From Nitrosospira sp. Nsp2 (GTDB lineage Bacteria; Pseudomonadota; Gammaproteobacteria; Burkholderiales; Nitrosomonadaceae), in assembly GCF_003050965.1 (NCBI RefSeq), contig NZ_QAOU01000002.1:558001-622000 (forward strand): 64,000 nucleotides of DNA, written 5' to 3'. The first letter of the stretch is position 1; every line of letters starts with the position of its first letter. The position numbers and the translations under genes were made by a program. The notes below the pieces were generated by a model. It saw nothing but the letters and a program-made list of their open reading frames with translations. It was not told where the DNA came from and ran no database searches. Below are positions 25,401 through 34,494 of the stretch, in pieces.

Positions 25401-25527
25401 TCTATGCCAATTCAAAAAGCAGAGTGTGATTCGGCAATTACTTCAATCGTTACCAAGCTCTGATCCTTTGAGTGAAGGTTTGGCGGCCTTGATGGGAAAT
25501 AATCCGGTTCCTTGTATGCGCGACTAG
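22432..25527 (+). CDS. Large winged-helix/STAND-ATPase/TPR transcriptional regulator
   Basis: 1031 residues in three parts. Residues 1-110 form an OmpR/CadC-type winged helix (WEFSPFTLDIANATLWRNDQVVPLRPKNFAALCYLIERRGQLVTKDELLNAVW ... RGYRFA). Residues 140-400 form a STAND/AAA-type NTPase with Walker A GEPGIGKT at 171-178 and Walker B LILVLED at 291-297. Residues 480-1010 are helical TPR-like repeats. This is the layout of large one-component regulators related to MalT and SARP activators, in which a ligand sensed by the NTPase/TPR part triggers oligomerisation. GGGGAGGG precedes ATG 22432. The nearest downstream gene, 125 bp on, is the exported carbonic anhydrase, which may be its target. Confidence 0.85.
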   Translation: MEWIDTKTPTRCWEFSPFTLDIANATLWRNDQVVPLRPKNFAALCYLIERRGQLVTKDELLNAVWRNRCVGEAVLKVCINDLRQALGDDAQAPAYLITIARRGYRFAAPVTEIHPENKKETSPARSPLSRHKIPLTNRSGYWVGRETAQATLLTVWRLSLENVRQVVFVTGEPGIGKTTLIEMFIDQVSQPDQITGCAPMILRMRCVKHFGEGEALLPMIEAMEKRCRGPEGAEMIELLHKHAPVWLAQLPSVLKPEEREALQRQIFGASRERMVREGCELLEALSTGRPLILVLEDLHWSDDATLDFLSLLARRNEAAPLMIMASYRPADASRRAHSVTLIHQELQMRGVSSDIAVTPFSQGEVKDYMVCRFPDMEIPDSVSQALFTRTGGLPLFVSNLIEYLVSQHQKRPLSMEMVVDQALPESIRRVIECEIERLSLDEQRLLASASAIGSQFSPILLGAVLDMDVAEVDSACDALVRRGQILLLDGMERGPQGEVVCNYAFRHALYVEVLYQGLSASQLIRLHLRIGECLERLQGKQELKNIAELALHFEKGWDWSRAVLYLPKAAANAAQRFANRQACDYLVRALNMVERLPHEKQAETRIELLKQSSAIRRSMGEIGSAKADLENMLATAKASHNGRAEVLALLELSRISVWLDRQQCLGLAEQAMERSKDLEDKILQTMVKGMWGGMNLAFGPWRADFASACHEAMDVARASKSPLVMHSRLTQHIYVELLVSRYKNAWALSEEALALSRTLGDGYMFIVGHYYAGLALLHLGEWGKLRQIAEESRRAFESNEASLPLRLHHEILMGWLHVEAGDHAGAKTYCEEALSASSGEWFTFISVHCSAILGRALLGLKDYAGAVRCFETFFHAKKDETLPVFSNYFFPACFGACEAWLALGEFERARHYAEQLQDYSARAPERTYLALSYHMYAEIALKEKRLDEAESQISVALSIIEQAELPLAAWRVYATAEKYYYLRGETRRAHLCQFKKQSVIRQLLQSLPSSDPLSEGLAALMGNNPVPCMRD

Positions 25528-25605
25528 CGATGCAGCTAATTCGACCCGATGATTCTCAACGCCGGTATATCCGATGGTGTGCCTGACCTATGAAATATCT
25601 CCCAT

Positions 25606-25625
25606 GTCGCTGTATAAAAAGCGAC
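25606..25625 (+). repeat. Short inverted repeat ahead of carbonic anhydrase
   Basis: GTCGCT-N8-AGCGAC (25606-25611, 25620-25625) lies 28 bp before the start codon of the carbonic anhydrase gene, with TATAAA in the loop. It could be an operator over a -10 or a small leader hairpin. Confidence 0.35.
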
Positions 25626-25652
25626 CAGCCTAGTTTGAGGACTTGATGCAGT

Positions 25653-26408
25653 ATGTGCGAAGACAATAACCATCAAAGGGTAGGACCACGGCCGGATGTG
25701 AACCGGCGCATATTGCTAAAACTGGGGACAGCATCAGCACTCGGTCTGGGACTGGCCGGCATAGGCGTCAAGGCGACGTTAGCATCAGATGGGAGAAGAT
25801 CTCCGCCATTACCAGAAAATGTGCTGAGTGCTGATGCCGCCTTCGAGCGGTTAATGGAAGGTAACGCGCGCTACGTTGCGGGCCAGTCCACCCCTCTCAA
25901 TTTCTCAGCCGACCGTGCGGCCCTGGTGACCGGACAAAATCCATATGCCACCATCCTGAGTTGTTCCGATTCGAGAGTAAGCCCCGAGTTCTGCTTTGAC
26001 GAGCAACGTGGAGATTTGTTTGTCGCTCGCGTGGCCGGCAATTATCTCACCACCGACTTTGTTGCCACCCTTGAGTATGCCTCAGTCGTACTGCATACAC
26101 CCCTGATCATGGTTCTTGGCCATCAAGCATGTGGCGCGGTCCGCGCAGCGATAAACGCAGTTGATAATCACGAACAATTCCCGGGGCATATACAATCGAT
26201 TGCAAGCGCACTGGCGCCTGCGGTCAGGGCGGCAAAGAACATGCCGGGGGACCGTTTTGACAATGTGGTCAGAATGAATGTGATTCGTACCGTGGAAAAG
26301 TTGCGAAAACAACCTCCGGTGTTGAGTAAATTGGTCGCTGACCGCAAGCTTATGGTGGCGGGAGGAGTCTACAACCTGACAACCGGCAAGGTTGACCAGG
26401 TTGCCTGA
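25653..26408 (+). CDS. Beta-carbonic anhydrase with twin-arginine-type signal
   Basis: 251 residues. The N-terminus has a twin-arginine pattern (NRRILLKLGTA, near residue 18) before a hydrophobic stretch ending around TLASDG, so the enzyme is probably exported folded to the periplasm. The beta-class zinc site is complete: C104, with D106-R108 (CSDSRV), H157 and C160 (GHQACGAV). It interconverts CO2 and bicarbonate. The final segment LMVAGGVYNLTTGKVDQV matches the family. Placed between the STAND regulator and the urea transporter/urease block, it could handle CO2/bicarbonate at the envelope of an autotroph. RBS GAGGA is somewhat distant, about 11 nt. Confidence 0.9.
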   Translation: MCEDNNHQRVGPRPDVNRRILLKLGTASALGLGLAGIGVKATLASDGRRSPPLPENVLSADAAFERLMEGNARYVAGQSTPLNFSADRAALVTGQNPYATILSCSDSRVSPEFCFDEQRGDLFVARVAGNYLTTDFVATLEYASVVLHTPLIMVLGHQACGAVRAAINAVDNHEQFPGHIQSIASALAPAVRAAKNMPGDRFDNVVRMNVIRTVEKLRKQPPVLSKLVADRKLMVAGGVYNLTTGKVDQVA

Positions 26409-26501
26409 ACGGGGCTTACGCTCCGCTCAAGGCGCAGTGAAATCAGGGAATCAGGGTAGATGGACCTCCCGGATTCCCTTTAAATAATCGCTTGAATCCG
26501 T

Positions 26502-27461
26502 CTACTTCGCAGCCGTATCTGACCAGTACTTGGACTTGGCCGCGGCAAACAGGAACATCCACATCACTAGAACAAATGGGAAAGTCAGCGTTGGCAACCC
26601 CACCGGTGCGAGAAAATTGGCGAGACCTGCCTGACACACGACGGTAAGGATACCTGCCAGCAACGCCAGCACGGCACTTCTCCCAGAGGGCTTGAGAAAA
26701 ACCCATCCAATCGCCATCATCGTCAATACTGGATTGAACCCATACAATCCCATTTCGATCAGGGTTTGATTGGCTCCGAGCAGGGTCGGCACTACCACAC
26801 CGACGACAGATCCAGTTAGCGCCATCGCCGCGCCCCGCAAAGAGACAATCGCGATACCGATCAGGAACAGGATGCCCACAACAATGCTATCCGCAAACAT
26901 CACTTCCGCGATACCCTTGGCAATTGCCGTTAACCACATATCCACCGGAATTGCCTCCACGCCTGTCACTTCAGACGGAATAAGCGGCGTTGGCAGAATG
27001 GCGCCTCGTGAGAAACTGTCGAAAGAATACACCGCAACCATGAACATCCAGCAGGTCAGCACAAACGGCGATGTAGAGGCGGGAACGTTATAGGGCTGAA
27101 GGATCCTCATCAAGGCCGCCAGCACGACAGTCGACAACATCGAAGCAAGCACCACATAGAGCCAGAGCTGCGGGGAATGCTCAAGGAATAGAAACAGGCA
27201 AGGTCCGACGAGCGTGCCGTTAAATCCGTATAGTCCGGCGTCAATGTCATCTTCCGAAAAGCCGAGCAGATATGCCGTAACCGTACTGGTTATCACCCCG
27301 ACCGTCGCGGCAGCCCCGGCGCTTAAACCGCCGATATATAGCGCAACCAGAAAGATAAGTCCCGTTAACGCGTTGCAGCAGAAGAATACTTGCCCGACCC
27401 CTCTCAGAATCACGCGTAGCGGCTTGGGAAAAGCTCCGTCAATTGAAGAAGACCAATTCAT
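26502..27461 (-). CDS. Urea transporter (UT/Yut family)
   Basis: 319 residues with about ten membrane helices in two repeats. The family signatures are visible twice: QVFFCCNALTGLIFLVAL with DIDAGLYGFNGTLVGPCLFLF in the first half, and EVMFADSIVVGILFLIGIAI with LIEMGLYGFNPVLTMMAIG in the second; the duplicated GLYGFNxxL lines the urea pore. It allows passive urea entry. GGAG lies 9 nt ahead of ATG 27461. It follows ureG in the same direction after 137 bp that contain two CGGTACCTTT repeats, so it may have its own promoter in addition to read-through from the ure operon. Confidence 0.92.
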   Translation of the reverse strand: MNWSSSIDGAFPKPLRVILRGVGQVFFCCNALTGLIFLVALYIGGLSAGAAATVGVITSTVTAYLLGFSEDDIDAGLYGFNGTLVGPCLFLFLEHSPQLWLYVVLASMLSTVVLAALMRILQPYNVPASTSPFVLTCWMFMVAVYSFDSFSRGAILPTPLIPSEVTGVEAIPVDMWLTAIAKGIAEVMFADSIVVGILFLIGIAIVSLRGAAMALTGSVVGVVVPTLLGANQTLIEMGLYGFNPVLTMMAIGWVFLKPSGRSAVLALLAGILTVVCQAGLANFLAPVGLPTLTFPFVLVMWMFLFAAAKSKYWSDTAAK

Positions 27462-27486
27462 GATTATCAGCTCCGGTATTTTTTAT

Positions 27487-27510
27487 CGGTACCTTTTCAA
27501 CGGTACCTTT
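27487..27510. repeat. Direct repeat CGGTACCTTT upstream of the urea transporter
   Basis: Two exact copies (27487-27496 and 27501-27510) with a 14-bp step lie 26-49 bp ahead of the urea-transporter start codon. Each contains the palindrome GGTACC. They could be a regulator binding site. Confidence 0.35.
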
Positions 27511-27598
27511 ATTTGCCGTATCCGCAATGCAGCCATTTCTCATTGCCAGATCAGCGGGGCCTTTTATCCGCTCCCTTGGGATGAGCAAGGCAAAGGCA

Positions 27599-28234
27599 TC
27601 ACTGCCGCTGCAACTTCACCTCGTCCAGCAACCCCTGCTTCACGATGAAATCGATAACCTGATCGACGCCCTCCCCTGTGTGGAGATTGGTAAAGACAAA
27701 GGGGCGATCGCCCCGCATCCTCTTCGCATCCCTTGCCATTACTTCCAGGCTTGCCCCCACGTATGGCGCAAGATCTATCTTGTTAATAACCAGCAACGCG
27801 GACCGGGTAATCCCCGGTCCGCCCTTGCGAGGGATCTTCTCTCCAGCAGCCACGTCAATGACATAGATGGTAAGATCGGAAAGCTCCGGACTGAAAGTCG
27901 AGGCAAGGTTATCGCCGCCTGATTCAACCAGGATAAGGTCAAGATCGGGAAAGTCTGCAGTCATGCGCGCAATCGCTTCCAGGTTGATCGAGGCGTCTTC
28001 CCGGATTGCCGTATGCGGGCAGCCGCCCGTCTCCACACCCATCAGGCGTTCCGCAGGCAACGCGTCGGCGCGCAACAGGATCTCCATGTCTTCCTTGGTG
28101 TAGATGTCGTTGGTGATAACCGCCATTTCATAGCGATCCCGCATTCTTTTGCTTAACGCTTCGCATAATGCGGTTTTTCCGGAGCCAACCGGACCGCCGA
28201 TGCCGACGCGCAGTGGATTTGATTGTGTTTTCAT
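27599..28234 (-). CDS. ureG: Urease accessory GTPase UreG
   Basis: 211 residues of the SIMIBI GTPase family. The P-loop [13 protein letters not shown] (about 12-24), the metal-binding [13 protein letters not shown] with the Cys-Pro-His nickel motif, the Walker-B-like [19 protein letters not shown] and the base motif NKID are all present. UreG delivers nickel to urease by GTP hydrolysis together with UreE, UreF and UreD. It is the last gene of ureDABCEFG, 17 bp after ureF. Confidence 0.97.
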   Translation of the reverse strand: MKTQSNPLRVGIGGPVGSGKTALCEALSKRMRDRYEMAVITNDIYTKEDMEILLRADALPAERLMGVETGGCPHTAIREDASINLEAIARMTADFPDLDLILVESGGDNLASTFSPELSDLTIYVIDVAAGEKIPRKGGPGITRSALLVINKIDLAPYVGASLEVMARDAKRMRGDRPFVFTNLHTGEGVDQVIDFIVKQGLLDEVKLQRQ

Positions 28235-28251
28235 GTCTATTTCCAGAAAAT

Positions 28252-28929
28252 TCAGGATCGATAAACCCTGCAGTATTGCGTTTCGTGCTGCATAGAAAAT
28301 AAAGATAACCCCGGCGCCCAGTTGGACAATTCATCATCCGCGAGCATGCGCGCACGAAGCGCTGCCGCTTCAATTGCGCTGTGGAGAGAAAGCAGGAGAT
28401 GCTGTCCGGAAACCTGACCAAGGGGGACCGATTTAACGCACACGAGCACCTGGTTCTCGACCATGGAAAACAGCATTCCAAGCAGAGCGTCCTCGTGCGG
28501 CACCCCCAGCGCTTCGGCGGCACAAGCAAATGCGGTGGGCAATGGTACCTCCGCCTGGCTCGCCAATATCGCCAGCAAACCATCGTCCGCAATCTTCAGA
28601 TCGGCCACCAGCTTGCCGAGCGAATATCCCATCTGTATTGTCTCTGCACGAAACTCCGCAGTGTCGCGCGCGGCGACAAAACTTTCCGTCCAATGTGTCA
28701 CGGCAGCGGTGTCCCGCGCTGAAAAAGCATTTAGCAAACGCCAGAGGATCGGCGCTTCGAAGTCCCCGACAATTCCAAGAGACTCGGTAATCCACTCCCG
28801 CGCTGAGCATTCGTCTTTGACGATGCCTTTTTCGATAGCCGACTCCAGCCCTTGCGAATAGGTATATGCTCCAACCGGCAGTGACGGACTCGCCAGCTGC
28901 AACAAGGGAAGCAACGCGTTGGATCGCAT
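28252..28929 (-). CDS. ureF: Urease accessory protein UreF
   Basis: 225 residues, all-helical, opening with the family signature [24 protein letters not shown] and ending with the conserved C-terminal tail [16 protein letters not shown] that binds UreD. UreF gates UreG GTPase activity in the UreDFG maturation complex. It begins 9 bp after ureE. Confidence 0.96.
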   Translation of the reverse strand: MRSNALLPLLQLASPSLPVGAYTYSQGLESAIEKGIVKDECSAREWITESLGIVGDFEAPILWRLLNAFSARDTAAVTHWTESFVAARDTAEFRAETIQMGYSLGKLVADLKIADDGLLAILASQAEVPLPTAFACAAEALGVPHEDALLGMLFSMVENQVLVCVKSVPLGQVSGQHLLLSLHSAIEAAALRARMLADDELSNWAPGLSLFSMQHETQYCRVYRS

Positions 28930-28938
28930 GGTTATCGC

Positions 28939-29463
28939 CTAGGACTTTGAATCGGACGGCCGATGGATCTTCTGGTGCACCGGGATGGGCGCAAGCGGGC
29001 CACGGGCATGGTGGTGGTGACCGTCGTGGTGATGGTGCCCGCCCCCACTGTACGCGCCTGCCTCCGGCTCAAATTGCGCATTTTCCGCCGTCACCGTCGC
29101 GCCCAGCCCCTCCAGCATCTCCTTCAGCACGCTGTCCTGGAGGATTCGTAAAAAGCCTTCCCCCACCTGCGTCTGAGTATGACGATTGCCGAGATGAAAT
29201 GCGCAGCGCAGCAAATTGTCGGGCGTGCCACAGGTGACACGATAGGTGGGTTCCTGCGCCGCAACAATCTGCACGACGCGACCATCGTCGCCCTTTAGCA
29301 AATCGTTATTCCGCAGCACAGTGCCTCGCACAGTAAAAATGGCAACTTCCTCTCCGGACGCGAGCGCGGCGCGCAGGCGACTGTTTTCCCGCAATTCATA
29401 AGGCAGGACTAGCTCCGCAAAGATTGAATCCGTGCGGTCCACCTTAGTGTTCAACGTAAGCAT
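28939..29463 (-). CDS. ureE: Urease nickel metallochaperone UreE
   Basis: 174 residues with the UreE two-domain form: the N-terminal peptide-binding domain (LPYELRENSRLRAALASGEEVAIF) and the metal-binding domain (CAFHLGNRHTQTQVGEGFLRI, with the dimer-interface His). The C-terminal tail GGGHHHHDGHHHHARG holds eight His for nickel storage, followed by a basic extension. GAGG lies 7 nt upstream of ATG 29463. Confidence 0.96.
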   Translation of the reverse strand: MLTLNTKVDRTDSIFAELVLPYELRENSRLRAALASGEEVAIFTVRGTVLRNNDLLKGDDGRVVQIVAAQEPTYRVTCGTPDNLLRCAFHLGNRHTQTQVGEGFLRILQDSVLKEMLEGLGATVTAENAQFEPEAGAYSGGGHHHHDGHHHHARGPLAPIPVHQKIHRPSDSKS

Positions 29464-29569
29464 GTTTTTGCCTCAAAGATCAATTTGACGTCTAACCTGC
29501 TTGCCAAAGGCATACCCTGTAGTCCGGCCGGCATGTGAATCCACGACCGGCGCTTCTACGCGGATATAC

Positions 29570-31276
29570 TCAGAACAGGAAATAGCGCTGGGCCATGGGC
29601 AGAACATCTTCTGCGCCGCAGGTCAACAGCTGTCCGTCGGCCCGTACCTCGTAGGTTTCAGGGTCGACTTCCATTTTTGGGGTCGCACCATTGTGGATCA
29701 TGTCCTTCTTGCGCAGATTACGTGTGTTCTTGACCGCAATCAGGTTCTTGTCCAGCTTCAGGCTGTCCACCAGCCCACCGTCAATAGCCGCCTGCGAGGT
29801 AAACGTGAAGCACGAGGTCTTGATTCCCCCGCCGTACCCACCGAACATGTAACGATAATGTACCGGCTGCGGGGTAGGAATCGAGGCGTTAGGATCACCC
29901 ATCAGGGATGCGGCAATCATTCCGCCCTTCAGAATCATCGACGGTTTGACGCCGAAGAACGCGGGCCTCCACAAGACCAGATCGGCATATTTGCCCACCT
30001 CGACCGAACCGATTGCATGCGCAACGCCATGCGTAATCGCAGGGTTGATGGTGTATTTTGCGATATAACGCTTGACCCGGAAATTATCGTTCCTGGAAGT
30101 GTCCTCCTGCAGCGTGCCGCGCTGTATTTTCATTTTGTGCGCCGTCTGCCAGGTGCGCATGACCACTTCACCAATTCGGCCCATCGCCTGCGAATCCGAC
30201 GACATCATTGAAATGGCGCCCATGTCATGCAGGATATCCTCGGCTGCGATGGTCTCCTTACGGATGCGGGATTCTGCGAATGCCAGATCCTCGGCGATAT
30301 TGGCATGCAGGTGATGGCATACCATCAGCATATCCAGGTGTTCGTCCAGGGTGTTGACCGTGTACGGACGGGTGGGATTGGTGGAGGACGGCAAGACGTT
30401 CTCCTGGCCTACCACGGCGATGATGTCGGGCGCATGCCCGCCTCCGGCACCTTCGGTATGAAACGTGTGAATGGTGCGGTCTTTCATCGCAGCGAGCGTG
30501 TTTTCCAGGTAGCCGCCTTCGTTGATCGTGTCCGTATGGATCGCGACCTGGATGTCGTACTTGTCGGCAACGGAAAGGCAGTTATCAATCGCGGCATACG
30601 TTGTGCCCCAGTCTTCGTGCAGCTTCAGGCCGCATGCACCCGCCAGGATCTGTTCCTCATTCGGTGTCGGCAGGCTGACATTGCCCTTTCCGAAAAAGCC
30701 GGTATTCATCACCAAGCCGTCTGACGCCCTCAGCATCGAATGAATATGCCAGGGCCCTGGCGTACAAGTCGTCGCCGCTGTTCCCACAGCCGGGCCTGTG
30801 CCGCCGCCCAGCATTGTGGTAATGCCGTTCATCATGGCGTCTTCGGCCTGTTGCGGACAAATGAAGTGGATGTGACTGTCAACGCCACCGGCAGTGACGA
30901 TAAGATTTTCACCGGCTATGATTTCGGTTGCTGCGCCGATGTTCATTGTGACGTTCGGCTGTATATCCGGATTTCCGGCTTTGCCGATCGCCGCGATCAT
31001 GCCGTTTTTCAGGCCAATATCCGCCTTGACAATTCCCCAGTGATCGATGATCACTGCATTTGTGATGACGGTATCCATTACGTCGGCATGATTGCGCTGT
31101 GATTGCCCCATACCGTCGCGGATCACCTTGCCGCCGCCAAATTTTACTTCCTCTCCGTAGGTCGTGAAATCTTTCTCAATCTCGATAAAAAGTTCGGTAT
31201 CGGCGAGCCGGACACGATCACCCGTAGTGGGGCCCATCATTTCGACGTAGGCCTGACGGGACATATTGAAAGTCAT
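29570..31276 (-). CDS. ureC: Urease alpha subunit
   Basis: 568 residues, the usual length. Nickel ligands and catalytic residues are in place: HIHFICPQQ, the carbamylated-lysine segment [35 protein letters not shown], the flap [22 protein letters not shown] and the ligand Asp in [13 protein letters not shown]. It hydrolyses urea to ammonia and carbamate, supplying the energy substrate of an ammonia oxidiser. The ATG has GAGGAG upstream. It lies between ureB (36 bp) and ureE (106 bp). Confidence 0.98.
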   Translation of the reverse strand: MTFNMSRQAYVEMMGPTTGDRVRLADTELFIEIEKDFTTYGEEVKFGGGKVIRDGMGQSQRNHADVMDTVITNAVIIDHWGIVKADIGLKNGMIAAIGKAGNPDIQPNVTMNIGAATEIIAGENLIVTAGGVDSHIHFICPQQAEDAMMNGITTMLGGGTGPAVGTAATTCTPGPWHIHSMLRASDGLVMNTGFFGKGNVSLPTPNEEQILAGACGLKLHEDWGTTYAAIDNCLSVADKYDIQVAIHTDTINEGGYLENTLAAMKDRTIHTFHTEGAGGGHAPDIIAVVGQENVLPSSTNPTRPYTVNTLDEHLDMLMVCHHLHANIAEDLAFAESRIRKETIAAEDILHDMGAISMMSSDSQAMGRIGEVVMRTWQTAHKMKIQRGTLQEDTSRNDNFRVKRYIAKYTINPAITHGVAHAIGSVEVGKYADLVLWRPAFFGVKPSMILKGGMIAASLMGDPNASIPTPQPVHYRYMFGGYGGGIKTSCFTFTSQAAIDGGLVDSLKLDKNLIAVKNTRNLRKKDMIHNGATPKMEVDPETYEVRADGQLLTCGAEDVLPMAQRYFLF

Positions 31277-31312
31277 TTTTCGCTCCTCTGTAGTTTTATT
31301 GGGAGTAAACAG

Positions 31313-31636
31313 TTATTTCAGTTTACCCATCACTTTCTGGTTAAAACCGTACACTGTCCGCTCCCCAGCAAGTTCGACCAGTTCAACGGTGCGTTCCTGG
31401 CCCGGTTCGAAACGCACGGCCGTGCCCGCCATGATGTTCAGGCGCATGCCATAAGCAGCTTCGCGGTCGAATTGCATTGCCGAATTGACTTCATAAAAAT
31501 GGAAATGCGAACCGATTTGTATAGGCCTGTCTCCGCCATTCGAAGCCTTCAGGGTCTTGGTTTTTCTGCCGACGTTCAGTTCGATATCGCCGGGCTGCAC
31601 AAACACTTCGCCCGGGACCATTGGTAATCTTGCCAT
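31313..31636 (-). CDS. ureB: Urease beta subunit
   Basis: 107 residues matching Ure[45 protein letters not shown], then the conserved [44 protein letters not shown]. It packs with UreA and UreC in the (abc)3 enzyme. AAGGAG lies 8 nt ahead of the ATG; the gene starts 16 bp after ureA. Confidence 0.97.
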   Translation of the reverse strand: MARLPMVPGEVFVQPGDIELNVGRKTKTLKASNGGDRPIQIGSHFHFYEVNSAMQFDREAAYGMRLNIMAGTAVRFEPGQERTVELVELAGERTVYGFNQKVMGKLK

Positions 31637-31652
31637 CTTGGTCTCCTTGTTT

Positions 31653-31955
31653 TTAGGGAATAGGGTTGTGGACAGTTACCAGCTTGGTCCCATCCGGAAA
31701 GGTGGCCTCGACCTGGATATCAGGAATCATTTCCGGAACGCCTTCCATCACGTCTGCCCGCGACAGCACGCGGGTGCCGTGTGACATGAGTTCGGCCACT
31801 GTATTGCCGTCGCGAGCGCCCTCCATCACGGCGCAGGTAATCAGCGCGACCGCTTCGGGATAGTTGAGGCGCAAGCCACGCGCCTTGCGCCTCTCCGCCA
31901 CCAAGCCGGCGGTAAATATCTGAAGCTTGTCCTTTTCCCTTGGTGTAAGGTCCAT
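31653..31955 (-). CDS. ureA: Urease gamma subunit
   Basis: 100 residues of Ure[40 protein letters not shown], then [25 protein letters not shown] and [24 protein letters not shown]. First structural gene of the operon, 110 bp after ureD, with GAGGAGA as RBS. Confidence 0.97.
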   Translation of the reverse strand: MDLTPREKDKLQIFTAGLVAERRKARGLRLNYPEAVALITCAVMEGARDGNTVAELMSHGTRVLSRADVMEGVPEMIPDIQVEATFPDGTKLVTVHNPIP

Positions 31956-32065
31956 TGTCTTCTCCTCAGTAAAAAATAGTTGTCAAGCCGTAAACGCGAT
32001 TGCAAGTTTGAGCAATCTTCCGCAAATCTTTTCCAAAATAAAAAATGCCCACCTGGAGCGGGGGA

Positions 32066-33007
32066 TCATGTGTTCCACATGCGTGGCACGATTGCAGCGC
32101 GACCAAGCATTGCCGGGCGAAACAACCCCCATATATGCAACATGACACGCCGAGCGGTTTCGCTGGAGTCACCCAGATAACGTACGACCACCGCCGACTT
32201 CAACTGGGACACGCCAACGCGACTCGCGTCTCCCGCGATGCTCTCCGCCCCTTCCCTTGCTGACTCAATCAACTCCCGGGGGATTGCTCTTCCGGTCAAA
32301 ATCAGTGTTCCGCAAACTGTCCTGCCCGCCAGGGCGAGAGGCCCTCTCATGGCCCCACTCCCTCCAAGCAGCCGGATCTGCTCCAGCCAGATCAATTTTC
32401 CGTCGCGATAGATGCGAGTGCGTTGCCGGATACGGCCGCCATTGAAGGACTCACCGGATGCCGTGCGGCCGAAGCAGAGAATCTCGCACCCTATATAGTT
32501 CGCGTCCTTCTCCAGCCTGACTTGATGGTCCAGCACGAGGTCCGCATTGTCGAAAAAGATGGTTTCCTGTGGTACCCACTCAAGCGATCCCCCGGCACCG
32601 ACATTGAGCCTTATATTTTGGTGCGAGACATGTCCGTTGGCCTTGTACCACTTGGCAGCACCGGGGGTAGTGATTTGCACCTGCGCCGCCTTGCCGACAT
32701 TTGCCGTGATCTCCAGCTCATCTCCGCCCACCACGCCGCCGGGCGGGTGGATGATGACTGTATGGCAGACTTCCCGGCCTTCCGGATAGAGAGGTTTTTG
32801 TACCAGCAAGGGGCCGTAATGGTCGCGATCCACCAGCCGTGTGGTGCCCCTATCCTCGGAGTATCCGAGGGATAGCCGAGCTTGCAGTGGCGTATGCGGT
32901 ACGTTGGTCATCGGCTGTGCTGGATACGGCACCACGTGTAAACCGTGGACTGGAGCATTGGAGCCCGGTCTGGTCACTGAATTTTCCGCCTGCTTGTTCG
33001 CGCTCAT
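32066..33007 (-). CDS. ureD: Urease accessory protein UreD
   Basis: 313 residues of the UreD/UreH scaffold protein: ARLSLGYSEDRGTTRLVDRDHYGPLLVQKPLYPEG, HTVIIHPPGGVVGGDELEI, TPGAAKWYKANG, GGSLEWVPQETIFFDNADL and MWNT near the end. It binds apo-urease and relays nickel with UreF and UreG. It is the first gene of ureDABCEFG. The ATG at 33007 lacks a clear RBS; a second in-frame Met (MTNVPHTPLQARL) at about residue 34 sits closer to the conserved block and could be the real start. Confidence 0.94.
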   Translation of the reverse strand: MSANKQAENSVTRPGSNAPVHGLHVVPYPAQPMTNVPHTPLQARLSLGYSEDRGTTRLVDRDHYGPLLVQKPLYPEGREVCHTVIIHPPGGVVGGDELEITANVGKAAQVQITTPGAAKWYKANGHVSHQNIRLNVGAGGSLEWVPQETIFFDNADLVLDHQVRLEKDANYIGCEILCFGRTASGESFNGGRIRQRTRIYRDGKLIWLEQIRLLGGSGAMRGPLALAGRTVCGTLILTGRAIPRELIESAREGAESIAGDASRVGVSQLKSAVVVRYLGDSSETARRVMLHIWGLFRPAMLGRAAIVPRMWNT

Positions 33008-33056
33008 TTCTTATTGTTACCCGATGATAGTAGGCGTGAAGCTCCACGGTTGATAA

Positions 33057-34400
33057 TCACATCTGCAACTGGAAAGATAATTTGAAAATATCGACTTTCT
33101 CGCCCGTTACCCCCGGCGCGTAATTGAGGCCCTTCGTGAACAGGTCGCCATGTTGGTAATACGCGGAGATGCGGGCGTTGAAGCCATCGATGATATAGTT
33201 CACCCCACCCTCTATCTCTTCCCGCTTGCTGCTATTGTTGGGCTGGACACTGGTAAACCTGCCATAAGGCTGAAACTTTCCTATCCCGACTTTGACGGGT
33301 ATTAAATAAAGGCCCGTGACTGTCCAGGATTTCCCGTCGAATATGCAAAAACACGCCGGGTCAGCAAACGCGGCGGGCGCATAGTTGGCATAAAACTGCT
33401 TGTACTCCCCATTCACGGTAACCACGCCCGTATTTCGGGGTAATACCTTTTCAAAAAGCACGTCGCCAACCAGACCAAGAAAATCGCTGCGGTTGGCAAA
33501 TGAACCTGCACCATTTTTTTGGTACGATGCGCCAAACGCAAGCGCCAGAATATCGCCGGCCTTACCGAAATAGGTACTGCTGGTGTAGTAGCCAGGATTT
33601 TTTTCCGGATTCAGGAAGTTGTAGGTGAATCGTCCGGCCCACAGCACGTCATCTCCCTGATTGGGTCCCAGAGTGGAGGATGACTGCAGGCCTCTATAAA
33701 CGCCTACTGCATAGCCCAGCGTACCTTTGATAAACCCCGGCTCGACACTCCCCCAGAAGGTTCCGCCGTCATCACGACCATATCGGCCCGCACCGCCGCT
33801 ACCGAACTTGGTGCTGAAATCCTGGGAAAAGAACGGTGTCTTGAAGGCATCATGGGTCGCCTGAAAAAAAGGACCGCTCAACTCGCCCCGTTCCGTAGGC
33901 ACCAGCATGCGGCCGCCCCAGATATTGAGATATCGGTTGTACTCGAATTTCCCGATCGCATCGAGGATGTTGTAAGACATCTTCGGGTTGGAGTCCGGTT
34001 GGGTGTTATTACAGAAAAAGCACTCGGTGTTGATCTCGAATTTTACGTATTGGTGAACTTGCCCATTTAGATAAACACGAGCATTATCTATACTGAAGCT
34101 ATCCCTGAAATTACCCGTCGCGCGGTTTTCCACCCATACTCCCGAGCCGCGGAAGCCCATGCCTACGGTCATCCATTTCGTGTCGTCAATCGTATACTTG
34201 GGACCCTTCGGCGCCTGAAAATCCTGCGCATTCGCCAAAGCTGATAAAAACACATAACCGGCAATCAATACCGTTGTGGATACCAGGCGAACAAGAAACG
34301 AATTCTCTCGTTGCCTCCGGAAAATGTTTCTGTGTAAAGCGCTCTCAGCGGACGTCAATCCATAGCTGGCCACGTTGTAAACCCTCTTCTGATATTTCAT
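33057..34400 (-). CDS. Outer-membrane porin, OprP/phosphate-porin-like
   Basis: About 447 residues. A long N-terminus ends in a signal-like segment (VSTTVLIAGYVFLSALANA-Q near residue 59), so either the leader is unusually long or a non-ATG start is used. The mature part is beta-rich with alternating aromatic strands: VKFEINTECFF, FEYNRYLNIWGGRMLVPTERGELSGPFF, GTLGYAVGVYRG, and terminal VDIFKLSFQLQM. The pattern resembles the OprO/OprP-type porin superfamily. Two Cys pairs occur (TECFFCN and PACFCIF), which is odd for a porin. It lies 50 bp upstream of ureD and in the same direction, so it may admit urea or small amides; that role is inferred from position only. Confidence 0.7.
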   Translation of the reverse strand: MKYQKRVYNVASYGLTSAESALHRNIFRRQRENSFLVRLVSTTVLIAGYVFLSALANAQDFQAPKGPKYTIDDTKWMTVGMGFRGSGVWVENRATGNFRDSFSIDNARVYLNGQVHQYVKFEINTECFFCNNTQPDSNPKMSYNILDAIGKFEYNRYLNIWGGRMLVPTERGELSGPFFQATHDAFKTPFFSQDFSTKFGSGGAGRYGRDDGGTFWGSVEPGFIKGTLGYAVGVYRGLQSSSTLGPNQGDDVLWAGRFTYNFLNPEKNPGYYTSSTYFGKAGDILALAFGASYQKNGAGSFANRSDFLGLVGDVLFEKVLPRNTGVVTVNGEYKQFYANYAPAAFADPACFCIFDGKSWTVTGLYLIPVKVGIGKFQPYGRFTSVQPNNSSKREEIEGGVNYIIDGFNARISAYYQHGDLFTKGLNYAPGVTGEKVDIFKLSFQLQM

Positions 34401-34494
34401 CGGAAAATGTTTTTCTCATCAACCCGAGTTGCATAATCATGGGGGAATTTCCGGTATTTATCATCAATAACTGTCCACAGATCGCAAATTTGAT

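Noticed and set aside
29501-30211. Long rightward frames through ureC
   Set aside because: They are antisense to a strongly conserved urease gene and carry no recognisable domain.
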